From Hyunsoonleella flava (GTDB taxonomy: Bacteria; Bacteroidota; Bacteroidia; Flavobacteriales; Flavobacteriaceae), in assembly GCF_004310325.1 (NCBI RefSeq), contig NZ_SIRT01000009.1:109993-173992 (forward strand): DNA of 64,000 bases. Direction: 5' to 3'. Position 1 is the first letter of the stretch; each line of letters begins with the position of its first letter. A program made the position numbers and the translations under genes. The notes under the pieces are model-generated. The model ran no database searches and was not told the origin of the DNA. It saw only the letters and a list, made by a program, of their open reading frames with translations. This document shows positions 37,633 through 47,116 of this stretch, in pieces.

Positions 37633-38403
37633 ATGAATACCATTGAAACATTACTAGAAAAAATAGAGAAAGCCAAGGATTTAGACTTTGGCACTATTTT
37701 TAGCGATTCCATAGAGCTATTTAAAAAAGTTTGGGTACAAGGTTTAGTGATTTTACTTTTAAGTATGTTGTTTATGTTGCCTTTTTACTTATTAATGTAT
37801 GTGCCTCTTTTAGGTATGGGTATGATGGATCCTGAAGCGTTAAATAATGGAGGCGAACCAAACTGGGCAATTATGTTGCCTTTTTATGGATTGATGTTTG
37901 TTTTTTCATTCTTTGCAATGATAATTGGAGTAGGATTCAAAGCCGCTTTTTTTAGAATATGCAAGCAAAAAGAATTTAATGAAGCTGTAGGTGATGATTA
38001 TCTTTATTTTTTCAAAAAACCTTATTTAGGAAAAACGGTAAAAGTAGGAGCTGCTACATTTTTAATAACTATTGTAGCCTACCTTTTATGTGTTTTACCA
38101 GTGATATATGCCGTTGTTCCAATCTCCATTATAAATGTAATTTACGCATTCAATCCAGATTTATCTGTTTCAGAAATAGTCAAGGCAGGATTTAAATTGG
38201 GTAATAAAAAATGGTTAATAACCTTTGGATTAATGCTTGTTGCTGGATTTCTGGCTGGTGCTGTTGGCATGCTAATGTGCTTTATTGGTGTGCTTGCTAC
38301 ATCTGCTTTCTCATATATTCCCTTGTACATGATTTATAAGGAATCGATCGGTTTCGATGATAAGAGCGAGATAGAACAAATAGGATCTGGCGAAGAAGTT
38401 TAG
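37633..38403 (+). CDS. Integral membrane protein, paralogue 2
   Basis: 256 residues, parallel to the preceding gene throughout: DLDFGTIFSDSIELFKKVW, FFRICKQKEFNEAVGDDYLY, FKLGNKKWLITFGLMLVAG and the ending YIPLYMIYKESIGFDDKSE. About six membrane helices. The two genes are 11 bases apart and probably form one transcript, ended by the terminator at 38424. No function can be assigned. Confidence 0.8.
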   Translation: MNTIETLLEKIEKAKDLDFGTIFSDSIELFKKVWVQGLVILLLSMLFMLPFYLLMYVPLLGMGMMDPEALNNGGEPNWAIMLPFYGLMFVFSFFAMIIGVGFKAAFFRICKQKEFNEAVGDDYLYFFKKPYLGKTVKVGAATFLITIVAYLLCVLPVIYAVVPISIINVIYAFNPDLSVSEIVKAGFKLGNKKWLITFGLMLVAGFLAGAVGMLMCFIGVLATSAFSYIPLYMIYKESIGFDDKSEIEQIGSGEEV

Positions 38404-38423
38404 CCTAATTTTTATATAAAATT

Positions 38424-38459
38424 AAAGCTTGCTTTTATTTATTAAAAGCAAGCTTTTTT
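38424..38459 (+). terminator. Rho-independent terminator
   Basis: AAAGCTTGCTTTT and AAAAGCAAGCTTT pair perfectly over 13 bases with a seven-base loop, followed by T residues. It lies 20 bases after the paralogue 2 stop. Confidence 0.93.
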
Positions 38460-38541
38460 ATGAAATCTACACACAGTTAATCTGTAAAATTAGGCAGATA
38501 AACTTTTTTTCATATACATTTGTAGCTTCAAAAAATGATGT

Positions 38542-41043
38542 ATGGCGAAGAATTTAGTAATAGTTGAGTCACCAGCAAAGGCAAAAACTATAGAAAAATT
38601 TTTAGGTAAAGATTTTAAGGTAGAATCTAGTTTTGGGCATATTGCCGACCTTCCTTCAAAGGAGTTAGGCGTTGATGTAGAAGGGGATTTTAAACCCAAA
38701 TATCAAGTCTCAAAAGATAAAAAGGATGTAGTAAAGAAGCTTAAGGAACTTGCAAAAAAAGCTGAAATGGTTTGGTTGGCAAGTGATGAAGATAGAGAAG
38801 GGGAAGCCATCGCATGGCATTTAGCTGAAACCTTAAAACTAGATAAAGCCAAAACAAAGCGTATTGTATTCCATGAGATTACTAAAGCTGCCATTAAGAA
38901 GGCCATTGAAAACCCCAGAGGGATTGATTATGATTTAGTTGATGCACAACAGGCGCGTCGCGTTTTAGATAGAATAGTTGGTTACGAATTGTCTCCGGTA
39001 CTATGGCGAAAAGTAAAAGGAGGGCTGTCTGCTGGCCGTGTACAATCCGTTTCTGTAAGATTGATTGTTGAAAAAGAAAGAGAAATTCAAGCATTTACAC
39101 CTGAAGCATCATTCAGAATTGATGCAGAATTCTCCAATGAAGACGGACAAACATTTAAAGCAAAGCTTCCTAAGAACTTTAAAACCAAGGAAGAGGCATT
39201 TCAATTTTTAGAAAAAAATGTGTCGGCCGATTTTAAAGTTGCAGATCTTCAGAAGAAACCTGCAAAAAAATCACCAGCAGCACCGTTTACAACATCCACT
39301 TTACAACAGGAGGCCTCAAGAAAGCTCTATTTTTCGGTAAGTAAAACCATGACTATGGCGCAACGCCTATATGAAGCAGGTTTGATTACGTACATGAGAA
39401 CAGATAGTGTAAATCTTTCTGATGAAGCAAGACAAGGTGCGCAGGCCGAAATTGAAAACGCTTTTGGTAACAAGTATAGCAATCCAAGAAACTACAAGGG
39501 AAAATCTAAAGGTGCACAAGAAGCTCATGAGGCTATTCGTCCGACGGATTTTTCAAGGCATTCTGTAAATATTGATAGAGATCAAGCGCGTTTATACGAT
39601 TTAATCTGGAAACGTGCCATTGCGTCTCAAATGAGTGATGCACAGTTAGAGCGTACCAATGTAAAAATTGAAGCTTCTACACACAACGAAACCTTTACTG
39701 CAAATGGGGAGGTAATAAAATTTGACGGTTTCTTAAAGGTCTATCTTGAAGGTACTGATGATGAAAACGTAGAACAAGAAGGCATGTTGCCAGCGCTTAA
39801 AGTGAATGAAACATTGTTGAACAGTTTTATTTCAGCTACGGAGCGCTATACAAGACCACCAGCAAGATATACTGAAGCCTCTTTGGTTAAAAAATTGGAG
39901 GAGTTGGGTATTGGTCGTCCTTCTACTTATGCCCCAACCATTTCAACAATTCAGAATAGAAATTATGTTGAAAAAGGTACTGTTGAAGGCGAAGAACGAG
40001 AGTACACACAGCTAAAGCTTCAAAACGGAAAAGTTTCAGATAAGACATTAACTGAAAAAGTTGGTTCAGATAAAGGGAAGTTGGTACCCACAGATATTGG
40101 AATGATTGTGACTGATTTTCTAGTAAATCATTTTGAAGCGATTTTAGATTATAATTTTACAGCGAAAGTTGAAGAAGATTTTGATGAAATAGCAGAGGGG
40201 AAAGAAGATTGGACCGAAATGATGCAATCTTTCTATAAAAAATTTCACCCCGTTGTTGAGGATGTAAAAGAAAATGCGGATAGAGAGTCTGGAGAGCGTG
40301 TTTTGGGAACTGACCCAAAAACAGGAAGACAAGTAAGTGTTCGCCTAGGGAAGTTTGGCCCTATGGTGCAAATTGGTACCGTGGATGATGAAGAAAAACC
40401 ATTGTTTGCTAGCTTAAGTCCAGATCAACAATTAAACACCATCACTTTTGAAGAAGCTATGGATTTATTTCAGCTCCCAAAAACTCTGGGGACTTATGAG
40501 GGTAAAGAGGTAGCTGTTAATAATGGCCGCTATGGTCCTTATGTGAAATTTGGTAAGTCCTTTGTGTCTTTACCAAAAGGCCAAGATCCTTTAAGTGTTG
40601 AGCTGGAAGATGCCATTGTTTTGATAAAGGAAAAGCAAAAAGCCGATGCGCCTATATATATGTACCAGGATTTACCTGTGCAAAAGGGCAAGGGGCGCTT
40701 TGGACCATTTATTAAATGGAACAACATGTTCATCAACGTAAACAAAAAGTACGATTGGGATAATTTATCGGATACTGATATCGTTGAATTGATCGAAGAT
40801 AAAATTCAGAAGGAAAAAGATAAATTAATCCACCATTGGGAAGAAGAGGGCATTCGTGTTGAAAAAGCAAGATGGGGAAGACACAACGTTATTAAAGGAA
40901 AAACAAAAGTTGAGTTGCCAAAAACGGTTGATGTAACGGATATGACTTTGGAGGAGGCTAAGGCTCATATTGAAGCCAAAGCACCTAAGAAAAAAGCAAC
41001 CAAAAAGCGTAGCACTAAAAAGAAAACTGCAACTAAAAAATAA
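38542..41043 (+). CDS. topA: DNA topoisomerase I
   Basis: 833 residues. TOPRIM domain with IVESPAKAKTIEKFLG (Glu9) and the acidic triad in LASDEDREGE (Asp82, Asp84). The active-site tyrosine is Tyr284 in LITYMRTDSVNLS. C-terminal topoisomerase repeats (GRYGPYVKFGKSF, KGRFGPFIKWNN) replace classical zinc fingers, and the tail is lysine-rich. It relaxes negative supercoils. The ureohydrolase-like gene follows 15 bases later. Confidence 0.98.
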   Translation: MAKNLVIVESPAKAKTIEKFLGKDFKVESSFGHIADLPSKELGVDVEGDFKPKYQVSKDKKDVVKKLKELAKKAEMVWLASDEDREGEAIAWHLAETLKLDKAKTKRIVFHEITKAAIKKAIENPRGIDYDLVDAQQARRVLDRIVGYELSPVLWRKVKGGLSAGRVQSVSVRLIVEKEREIQAFTPEASFRIDAEFSNEDGQTFKAKLPKNFKTKEEAFQFLEKNVSADFKVADLQKKPAKKSPAAPFTTSTLQQEASRKLYFSVSKTMTMAQRLYEAGLITYMRTDSVNLSDEARQGAQAEIENAFGNKYSNPRNYKGKSKGAQEAHEAIRPTDFSRHSVNIDRDQARLYDLIWKRAIASQMSDAQLERTNVKIEASTHNETFTANGEVIKFDGFLKVYLEGTDDENVEQEGMLPALKVNETLLNSFISATERYTRPPARYTEASLVKKLEELGIGRPSTYAPTISTIQNRNYVEKGTVEGEEREYTQLKLQNGKVSDKTLTEKVGSDKGKLVPTDIGMIVTDFLVNHFEAILDYNFTAKVEEDFDEIAEGKEDWTEMMQSFYKKFHPVVEDVKENADRESGERVLGTDPKTGRQVSVRLGKFGPMVQIGTVDDEEKPLFASLSPDQQLNTITFEEAMDLFQLPKTLGTYEGKEVAVNNGRYGPYVKFGKSFVSLPKGQDPLSVELEDAIVLIKEKQKADAPIYMYQDLPVQKGKGRFGPFIKWNNMFINVNKKYDWDNLSDTDIVELIEDKIQKEKDKLIHHWEEEGIRVEKARWGRHNVIKGKTKVELPKTVDVTDMTLEEAKAHIEAKAPKKKATKKRSTKKKTATKK

Positions 41044-41058
41044 AAAGCACTTAGTATA

Positions 41059-42225
41059 ATGAATTTTAATTTTCTTTCCCCAGTATCGGACAATGTTTTA
41101 GCTCATAACGAACTATTGTCGATGCAAGCACTGGGAAGAAAACTTCGTATACACTCAGGTCAGCATGGAATCCCAGAATTGGATGGTGTGCACATCGCGC
41201 TCTTGGGTGTCATTGAAAATAGAAACGATGTCAATTATATAGGTGAATCGTTTCAACTGGATGAAATCAGAAAATCACTTTACGCCCTTTTTCCTGGAAG
41301 TTGGAATACTGCAATAGCAGATTTAGGAGATATAAATGCTGGCGAAAGCGTGGAGGATACTTACTTCGCTTTAAAGGAAACCATTGAAATTCTTATTAAA
41401 AAAAATATAATTCCAGTTTTATTGGGGGGTAGTCAAGATTTAACCTACGCCAACTATCGCGCTTATGATGCATTGATGCCTATGGTAAATCTGGTAAATG
41501 TGGATTGTAAGTTTGATTTAGGAGATTCTGCAAAACCGATAAAGAACAACAGCTATGTTGGGAAAATAATTTTGGATGAACCGTATAACCTTTTTAACTA
41601 CGCAAATATTGGATACCAGACGTATTTCAATTCACAGGAAGAAATAGATTTAATGGAGCGCCTATATTTTGAATCGTACCGTTTGGGTGAGGTAAATAAA
41701 GACATTACTATTGTAGAGCCAGTTTTAAGAGATGCTAACATAGTGAGTGTAGATTTGAATTCGGTAAAAGGGGCTGAGGTAAGTGCAAAACAAAAATTTT
41801 CTCCTAACGGATTGGACGGTGCTGCCATTTGTGCCATCTCTAGATATGCAGGGATAAGTAATAAGGTAAGTTCCTTTGGTATATACGAATACAAGCCATC
41901 GGAGGATGATGAGATTTCATCCATGCTCATAGCGCAAATTATTTGGTATTTCATCGAGGGTGTTAATTGTAGAGTAAAGGATGATGATTTTAACGATGAA
42001 AGAAGCTATCAAAAATTCCATACTATGGTAGAGTCTCACGAGTTGGTGTTTTACAAGAGTACAAAAACAGGACGATGGTGGGTTGAGATTCCTTTTTTAG
42101 CCGAAGTAAATAATAAATTGAAAAGACATACGTTATTACCATGCACGCATCAAGATTACCTAGACGCTTGCAATGATAAAGTGCCAAACCGCTGGTTTAA
42201 AGCATTTCAGAAGAATTCTGTATAA
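41059..42225 (+). CDS. Ureohydrolase (arginase/formimidoylglutamase)-fold protein with altered metal site
   Basis: 388 residues with the arginase-family layout. The usual manganese motifs are changed: GGDHS reads GGSQD (123-127), DAHxD reads VDCKFDLGD (148-156), and the SxDxDxxDP motif reads VDLNSVKGAE (231-240). Most metal ligands are therefore absent and hydrolase activity is doubtful. In my recollection this gene often precedes gldKLMN in Flavobacteriia and is labelled formimidoylglutamase. Here it lies 15 bases after topA and upstream of gldK, separated by a terminator-like hairpin. Confidence 0.8.
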   Translation: MNFNFLSPVSDNVLAHNELLSMQALGRKLRIHSGQHGIPELDGVHIALLGVIENRNDVNYIGESFQLDEIRKSLYALFPGSWNTAIADLGDINAGESVEDTYFALKETIEILIKKNIIPVLLGGSQDLTYANYRAYDALMPMVNLVNVDCKFDLGDSAKPIKNNSYVGKIILDEPYNLFNYANIGYQTYFNSQEEIDLMERLYFESYRLGEVNKDITIVEPVLRDANIVSVDLNSVKGAEVSAKQKFSPNGLDGAAICAISRYAGISNKVSSFGIYEYKPSEDDEISSMLIAQIIWYFIEGVNCRVKDDDFNDERSYQKFHTMVESHELVFYKSTKTGRWWVEIPFLAEVNNKLKRHTLLPCTHQDYLDACNDKVPNRWFKAFQKNSV

Positions 42226-42250
42226 TAGACAAAGCATGGTCAAAAGGTCA

Positions 42251-42298
42251 ATTTCATCGGTGAAATGCCAAATTTTCACGATGAAATGTTATTTTTTT
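42251..42298 (+). terminator. Hairpin with T-run after the ureohydrolase-fold gene
   Basis: ATTTCATCG (42251) pairs with CGATGAAAT (42279-42287); the inner bases GTGAAAT and ATTTTCAC extend the stem. A T-rich run (TTATTTTTTT) follows. It ends the topA-side transcript and isolates gldK. Confidence 0.75.
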
Positions 42299-42308
42299 AG
42301 ATAAAAAG

Positions 42309-42339
42309 TTGTTTTTTCGGAAATATATAAATATGTTTA
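42309..42339 (+). promoter_or_regulatory. Putative gldKLMN promoter
   Basis: TTG at 42309-42311, a 20-base spacer and TATGTTTA at 42332-42339, close to the Bacteroidota consensus TTG-N19-TANNTTTG with the last G missing. It sits between the preceding terminator and gldK, 44 bases upstream of the ATG. Confidence 0.55.
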
Positions 42340-42382
42340 CGCTCTCAAAATTGAAGCTATAATAATTAACCTCGAGTTTTCT

Positions 42383-43753
42383 ATGAATATGAAGAAGTTT
42401 ATTTTATTAACCGCAGTATTGACTTTACTGGCTAGTTGTGGCTCTAAAGATAGAGGAGAGCTGGTAGGAGTTCAAGGGAAAAAATGGCATCCAGAAAAAC
42501 CGTATGGTATGGAGCTTGTTCCTGGAGGTGCATTTATAATGGGTAAAGCTGATGATGATCTTGCTGGGGTAGATGATGCTCCTGGTAAGACCGTAACGGT
42601 TAGAGCTTTTTATATGGATGCTACCGAGATTACAAACAGCGAGTATCGCCAGTTTGTACATTGGGTAAGAGACTCTATTCTTAGAATGAAATTGGCTATT
42701 CTTGCTGATGATGTGGGTTTAACCCAAGCAGACGAAGGTACTATTGGAGAATTTGCTTTTAGTGATGCGGATCCAGAAAATATGTCTGTTTACGAAAAAT
42801 ATATGTATGAAAACTACACCGGATTAGGTCCAACAGGCTATGAAGGTAGAAAAATAAACAAAGACGTTGATTTGATTTTTGATACCGAAGAATATTTAGA
42901 CGAGTACTATGCTGAGGTTATGGATACGATGTATTTACCATTAGAAGAATCTTATAATGGACAACGTACCTGGGATGTAAAGAAATTTAAGTTTCAGTAC
43001 AGCTATATGGATATTCAGGAAGCTGCAAGAACTAGAGGTGTAAAGCGTAGCAAGGTAATTAAGAAAGAGGAAGTAGAAATTTACCCAGACACCACAGTTT
43101 GGATTAGGGATTTCCAATATTCATATAACGAACCAATGCACAATGATTATTTCTGGCATGAAGCCTATGGAGATTATCCCGTGGTTGGTGTTACTTGGAA
43201 ACAGGCAAAAGCGTTCTGTGAATGGAGAACCATCAATAAGAATACTTACCAAAAAAGTAGAAAAGGTGCTGCTTTGGTAAATAGATTCAGATTACCATCG
43301 GAGGCAGAATGGGAATATGCTGCTAGAGGAGGTTTACAAGCTGCAACATATCCATGGGGTGGTCCTTACACGAAGAGTGACAGAGGTTGTTTTATGGCAA
43401 ACTTTAAGCCTGTGCGTGGAGATTACGCAGCAGACCAAGCACTATACACTGTAGAAGCAAAATCTTATGAGCCAAATGACTATAATTTGTATAATATGGC
43501 TGGTAATGTATCAGAGTGGGTAAATTCATCATACGACCCTGCGTCTTATGAGTATTCATCTACTATTAATCCAAGTGTAAACGACCCAAATAATAAGAGA
43601 AAAATCATCCGTGGTGGTTCTTGGAAAGATGTGGCTTACTTTTTACAGGTAAGTTCAAGAGATTACGAATATGCAGATTCTGCAAGAAGTTATATAGGTT
43701 TCAGAACCGTTCAAGATTACATGGGGACAAACGTAACTAAGAACGGGAAATAA
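42383..43753 (+). CDS. gldK: Gliding motility / type IX secretion lipoprotein GldK
   Basis: 456 residues; lipoprotein signal with Cys19 in LLASCGSK. The rest is a formylglycine-generating-enzyme-like fold: PGGAFIMGKADDD, EITNSEYRQFVHW, PVVGVTWKQAKAFCEW, FRLPSEAEWEYAARGG, YNMAGNVSEWVNSSYD and IRGGSWKD. GldK forms, with GldN, the periplasmic ring of the type IX secretion system. The second ATG (residue 3) is an alternative start. First gene of gldKLMN. Confidence 0.97.
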   Translation: MNMKKFILLTAVLTLLASCGSKDRGELVGVQGKKWHPEKPYGMELVPGGAFIMGKADDDLAGVDDAPGKTVTVRAFYMDATEITNSEYRQFVHWVRDSILRMKLAILADDVGLTQADEGTIGEFAFSDADPENMSVYEKYMYENYTGLGPTGYEGRKINKDVDLIFDTEEYLDEYYAEVMDTMYLPLEESYNGQRTWDVKKFKFQYSYMDIQEAARTRGVKRSKVIKKEEVEIYPDTTVWIRDFQYSYNEPMHNDYFWHEAYGDYPVVGVTWKQAKAFCEWRTINKNTYQKSRKGAALVNRFRLPSEAEWEYAARGGLQAATYPWGGPYTKSDRGCFMANFKPVRGDYAADQALYTVEAKSYEPNDYNLYNMAGNVSEWVNSSYDPASYEYSSTINPSVNDPNNKRKIIRGGSWKDVAYFLQVSSRDYEYADSARSYIGFRTVQDYMGTNVTKNGK

Positions 43754-43835
43754 ATCGTATTAATCAAAATCAATAATAACTATTAATTTAACCTACTTAA
43801 GTAGTTTGTCTACTTAGAATTAAAAACCAAAAATT

Positions 43836-44468
43836 ATGGCACAGTCAAAAGCAAGCAAGAGATTTATGAATATGGCCTATGGATTAGGAGCATCAATTGT
43901 AATCATCGGAGCATTATTTAAAATTACACATTTTGAAATAGGATTCTTAACAGGAAATGTGATGTTAACTATCGGTCTTGTAACCGAAGCAATTATTTTC
44001 GCATTATCAGCATTTGAACCAGTTGACGAAGATTTAGATTGGTCTCTAGTATATCCTGAATTAGCAGGAGGAAGTTCATCTGAAAAAGAGCAAAATCCTA
44101 AAGGTGTATTATCTCAGAAATTAGACGAATTACTTAAAGAAGCTAAAATTGACGGAGAATTAATGGCGAGCTTAGGCGAAAGCATTAAAAACTTTGAAGG
44201 TGCAGCTAAAGGTATTTCACCAACTGTAGATTCTATTCAAGCTACTCAAAAATATGGTGAAGAATTATCACTGGCAGCGGCTCAAATGGAGTCGTTAAAT
44301 AGCTTATACAAAGTACAATTAGAAAGCATTAACAAGCAAGCTTCAATAAACGAGGAATCTGCAGAAAATGCTGCAAAAGTAAAAGAACAAATGGAGTCTT
44401 TAGCTTCAAACTTATCAACGCTTAATGGCGTATATGGTGGTATGCTAACTGCAATGAACAAAAAATAA
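43836..44468 (+). CDS. gldL: Type IX secretion motor protein GldL
   Basis: 210 residues: two membrane helices (about 15-35 and 38-60), and a cytoplasmic helical domain rich in coiled coil. The glutamate inside the second helix (Glu51, in GLVTEAIIF) fits the proton-pathway residue known for GldL. GldL and GldM form the proton-driven rotary motor of gliding and type IX secretion. An 82-base gap from gldK contains the palindrome CTACTTAAGTAG. Confidence 0.96.
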   Translation: MAQSKASKRFMNMAYGLGASIVIIGALFKITHFEIGFLTGNVMLTIGLVTEAIIFALSAFEPVDEDLDWSLVYPELAGGSSSEKEQNPKGVLSQKLDELLKEAKIDGELMASLGESIKNFEGAAKGISPTVDSIQATQKYGEELSLAAAQMESLNSLYKVQLESINKQASINEESAENAAKVKEQMESLASNLSTLNGVYGGMLTAMNKK

Positions 44469-44510
44469 TTAGGGGTTACCCAAATTTAATAACCAAAAAC
44501 CTAATTACAC

Positions 44511-46070
44511 ATGGCAGGAGGAAATTTATCACCAAGACAGAAAATGATAAACTTGATGTATTTAATATTCATCGCGATGCTCGCGTTAAATATGTCGAAA
44601 GAAGTTTTATCAGCGTTCGGATTAATGAACGAAAAGCTTACGGAGTCTAACGAGGCAACCGAAGCAAGAAACGCAAACTTTGTGGCGAGTTTAGATCAAA
44701 AAGCCGCAGATGCACCAGAGAAGTACAAGCCTTTAAAGCAAAAAGCAGATCAAATAGACAAATTAGCTCACGATTTTGATTCTTATTTGACAGAGTTGAA
44801 AGGCAAAATGACCGCTAAAATTGAAGACCCTACCGATTATGAAATCATGGACAAGGGGGATTATTTAGATCAAAACTTCTTTAAAGGAGATAAGATCAAA
44901 GAAGAAGGTCAGGAGTTTTTAAGACACATGAAAGATTTTAGAGAAGGAGTAGCTAAAGTTTTAGCTGGTGAAAAAGGTATGGAGTCTGTTATAGAAGAAG
45001 TTAACAACAAGTTTAATACTGATCAAGTAAAGAACAGAGATGGTGTTAAACAAGATTGGTTGGACTACCATTATAAAGGGTTTCCGTTAGTAGCTTCTTT
45101 AACTAAAATGACACAGCTTCAGGCAGATATCAAAACCACTGAATCTGAGATTTTATCTAAAATGTTAGAAGGTGAGTTATCTAGTCAAGTGTCTATGACA
45201 AACTATACGACATTAATGGAAACATCAAAATCAGCTTATTTCAATGGTGAGCAGTTTGATGGTCAGATTGTTTTAGGTCGTAAAGACGCTACAACTAAGC
45301 CTAAAAGAGTTGAATTAACACTCGATGGAAGAAAACTTACTGAAAATCAATATTCAATTGAAGACGGTAAAGTAAAATTGAAAGTGGGAACTGGCGGCGT
45401 AGGAGAACACAAAATTGAAGGTAAACTTATCTTTGGTGAAGGTGGTGAAGAAATTGAAGTTCCAGTAAGTTCGTCCTTTGCTACAGTTGCGAAACCAAAT
45501 GCAGCAACAATTTCAGCAGATAAGATGAATGTGGTTTATAGAGGGGTTAAAAATCCAATGACCATTTCTTTTGCAGGTATTCCTGATAATAAAGTCGCCG
45601 CTAGTGCTCAAGGTTTATCTAGAGCAGGAGGTAGCAAATACGTTATGGATGCCACATCAATAAAAGGTAGAGAAGTTACTATCAATGTTACAGGAACACT
45701 TCCTGACGGAGGAAAAGTTAGTGATAATGCTAAATTCAGAATTAAGGATTTACCGAGACCCACAGGTACAATAAGGGGTCAAACTTCTGCCAAAATGCAA
45801 CGTCAAAGTTTAGAAAAGTCTACAATTGGTGCTATGTTCGAAGATTTTGATTTTGAATTACCACTAAGAGTTAGCGGATTTAAATTTAAAGTTCCTGGAC
45901 AACCAACTATTACTGTAAGAGGTAATAAGTTAGATAGTAGAGCAAAAAGTGCTTTACGTAAAGCTAAGCGTGGTTCTGGAGTTCAAATATTTGATATAGA
46001 AGCAAAAGCAAGTGGCGTAAGTGTGATCCTTAAAAAGGTTTCACCAGTATTTATTGAGCTTACAAATTAA
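44511..46070 (+). CDS. gldM: Type IX secretion motor protein GldM
   Basis: 519 residues. A single N-terminal membrane helix (KMINLMYLIFIAMLALNMSK, about 10-29) followed by a long periplasmic part, helical first (to about 225) and then beta domains. GldM couples the GldL motor to the GldK/GldN ring. The 42-base gap from gldL holds an inverted repeat AATTAGG...CCTAATT at 44467-44506. A strong hairpin lies after the stop. Confidence 0.96.
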   Translation: MAGGNLSPRQKMINLMYLIFIAMLALNMSKEVLSAFGLMNEKLTESNEATEARNANFVASLDQKAADAPEKYKPLKQKADQIDKLAHDFDSYLTELKGKMTAKIEDPTDYEIMDKGDYLDQNFFKGDKIKEEGQEFLRHMKDFREGVAKVLAGEKGMESVIEEVNNKFNTDQVKNRDGVKQDWLDYHYKGFPLVASLTKMTQLQADIKTTESEILSKMLEGELSSQVSMTNYTTLMETSKSAYFNGEQFDGQIVLGRKDATTKPKRVELTLDGRKLTENQYSIEDGKVKLKVGTGGVGEHKIEGKLIFGEGGEEIEVPVSSSFATVAKPNAATISADKMNVVYRGVKNPMTISFAGIPDNKVAASAQGLSRAGGSKYVMDATSIKGREVTINVTGTLPDGGKVSDNAKFRIKDLPRPTGTIRGQTSAKMQRQSLEKSTIGAMFEDFDFELPLRVSGFKFKVPGQPTITVRGNKLDSRAKSALRKAKRGSGVQIFDIEAKASGVSVILKKVSPVFIELTN

Positions 46071-46072
46071 AA

Positions 46073-46102
46073 TATTAGGCTAACAATTACGTTAGCCTAA
46101 TA
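46073..46102 (+). promoter_or_regulatory. Strong hairpin between gldM and gldN, no T-run
   Basis: TATTAGGCTAAC and GTTAGCCTAATA pair perfectly over 12 bases with loop AATTAC. What follows is ACAAAAAATAAGG, so it is not a classical terminator. It may stabilise the upstream message, attenuate, or be a processing site that sets GldN dosage. Confidence 0.7.
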
Positions 46103-46121
46103 ACAAAAAATAAGGAATAAG

Positions 46122-47015
46122 ATGAATTTGAAAAGTGTTTTATTAACAACAGTTGTGACTGTTTTTACAGTGTCAAGTGTATTAGCACAAGCCAATATAC
46201 TTAATGCAAAAAGCCCGGAGGAAATAGGGGTAAGAACAGCCGAACAAAAGGCCATTGATAACGATAAGCCATTGGAGTATGGATATGTTGATGATAGAGA
46301 TATCCTATTTGCTAAAATGACTTGGGAAAGAATTAACCTTGACGAAAGAGCAAATTTCCCATTATATTACCCTGTTGATACCAACAATATAGGTAACAAC
46401 AGACGTTCGTTATATGATGTTTTAATGAAAAGCATTAAAGATGGAAGAATTAAAAACATTTATGATGATTCTTATTTTACCACAAAACGTACGTTAAAAG
46501 ATATTGAGGGTGCTTTATCAAAAATTGATACTACTGAATATGGTATCGAGCAATTAAACGCAGGTGAAGAATTATCTGACGAATATATTGATAGACGAGA
46601 TATTACGGCTGCAGAAATTGTTGAATATCGCGTAAAAGGCCTATGGTATTTTGATAAGCGCCATTCTGAAATGAAGTATCGTTTATTAGGTATTGCACCA
46701 GTTGCTCCAGACATTTATACTATTGATGATGAAAACCCTGACTTAGTGCCATTATTTTGGGTGTTTTTCCCAGATGCAAGAGAAGTGCTGCATGAAGCTA
46801 AGGCGTTTAACAATGCCAATAGTGCGATACCACATTCGTTTGACCATTTACTAAACTCTAGGCGTTTCCAAGGGTATATTTACAAAGAGGAAAATGTTCA
46901 AGGCGATAGGCAAGTAAACGAGTATATTTCAGATAATGCCTTGATGCAACTTTTAGAATCTGAACGTATCAAAACAAAAATTAGAGATTTTGAATTAGAT
47001 ATGTGGACATACTAA
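46122..47015 (+). CDS. gldN: Gliding motility / type IX secretion protein GldN
   Basis: 297 residues with a signal peptide (to about residue 22, SSVLAQ). YGYVDDRDILFAKMTWERI, the long middle region and FFPDAREVLHEAKAFNNAN are typical of GldN, the partner of GldK in the periplasmic ring. It ends the operon; a rho-independent terminator follows 21 bases later. Confidence 0.95.
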   Translation: MNLKSVLLTTVVTVFTVSSVLAQANILNAKSPEEIGVRTAEQKAIDNDKPLEYGYVDDRDILFAKMTWERINLDERANFPLYYPVDTNNIGNNRRSLYDVLMKSIKDGRIKNIYDDSYFTTKRTLKDIEGALSKIDTTEYGIEQLNAGEELSDEYIDRRDITAAEIVEYRVKGLWYFDKRHSEMKYRLLGIAPVAPDIYTIDDENPDLVPLFWVFFPDAREVLHEAKAFNNANSAIPHSFDHLLNSRRFQGYIYKEENVQGDRQVNEYISDNALMQLLESERIKTKIRDFELDMWTY

Positions 47016-47036
47016 TTTGAAGCTGAAACCATAATG

Positions 47037-47070
47037 AAAACGCCTGCTGAAAAGTGGGCGTTTTTCTTTT
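47037..47070 (+). terminator. Rho-independent terminator of gldKLMN
   Basis: AAAACGCC and GGCGTTTTT pair around an 11-12-base loop, followed by a T-rich run. It lies directly before the next gene and shows that the in-frame ATG at 47054 cannot be the start of that gene. Confidence 0.85.
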
Positions 47071-47116
47071 TTATAAAGCTATATGGGAGAATCTTAATTT
47101 GTTACTTTTGTGCCAA

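Noticed and set aside
47054..47116. Upstream ATG for the FAD oxidoreductase
   Set aside because: It lies within the gldN terminator, and the dinucleotide-binding motif begins just after the ATG at 47117.
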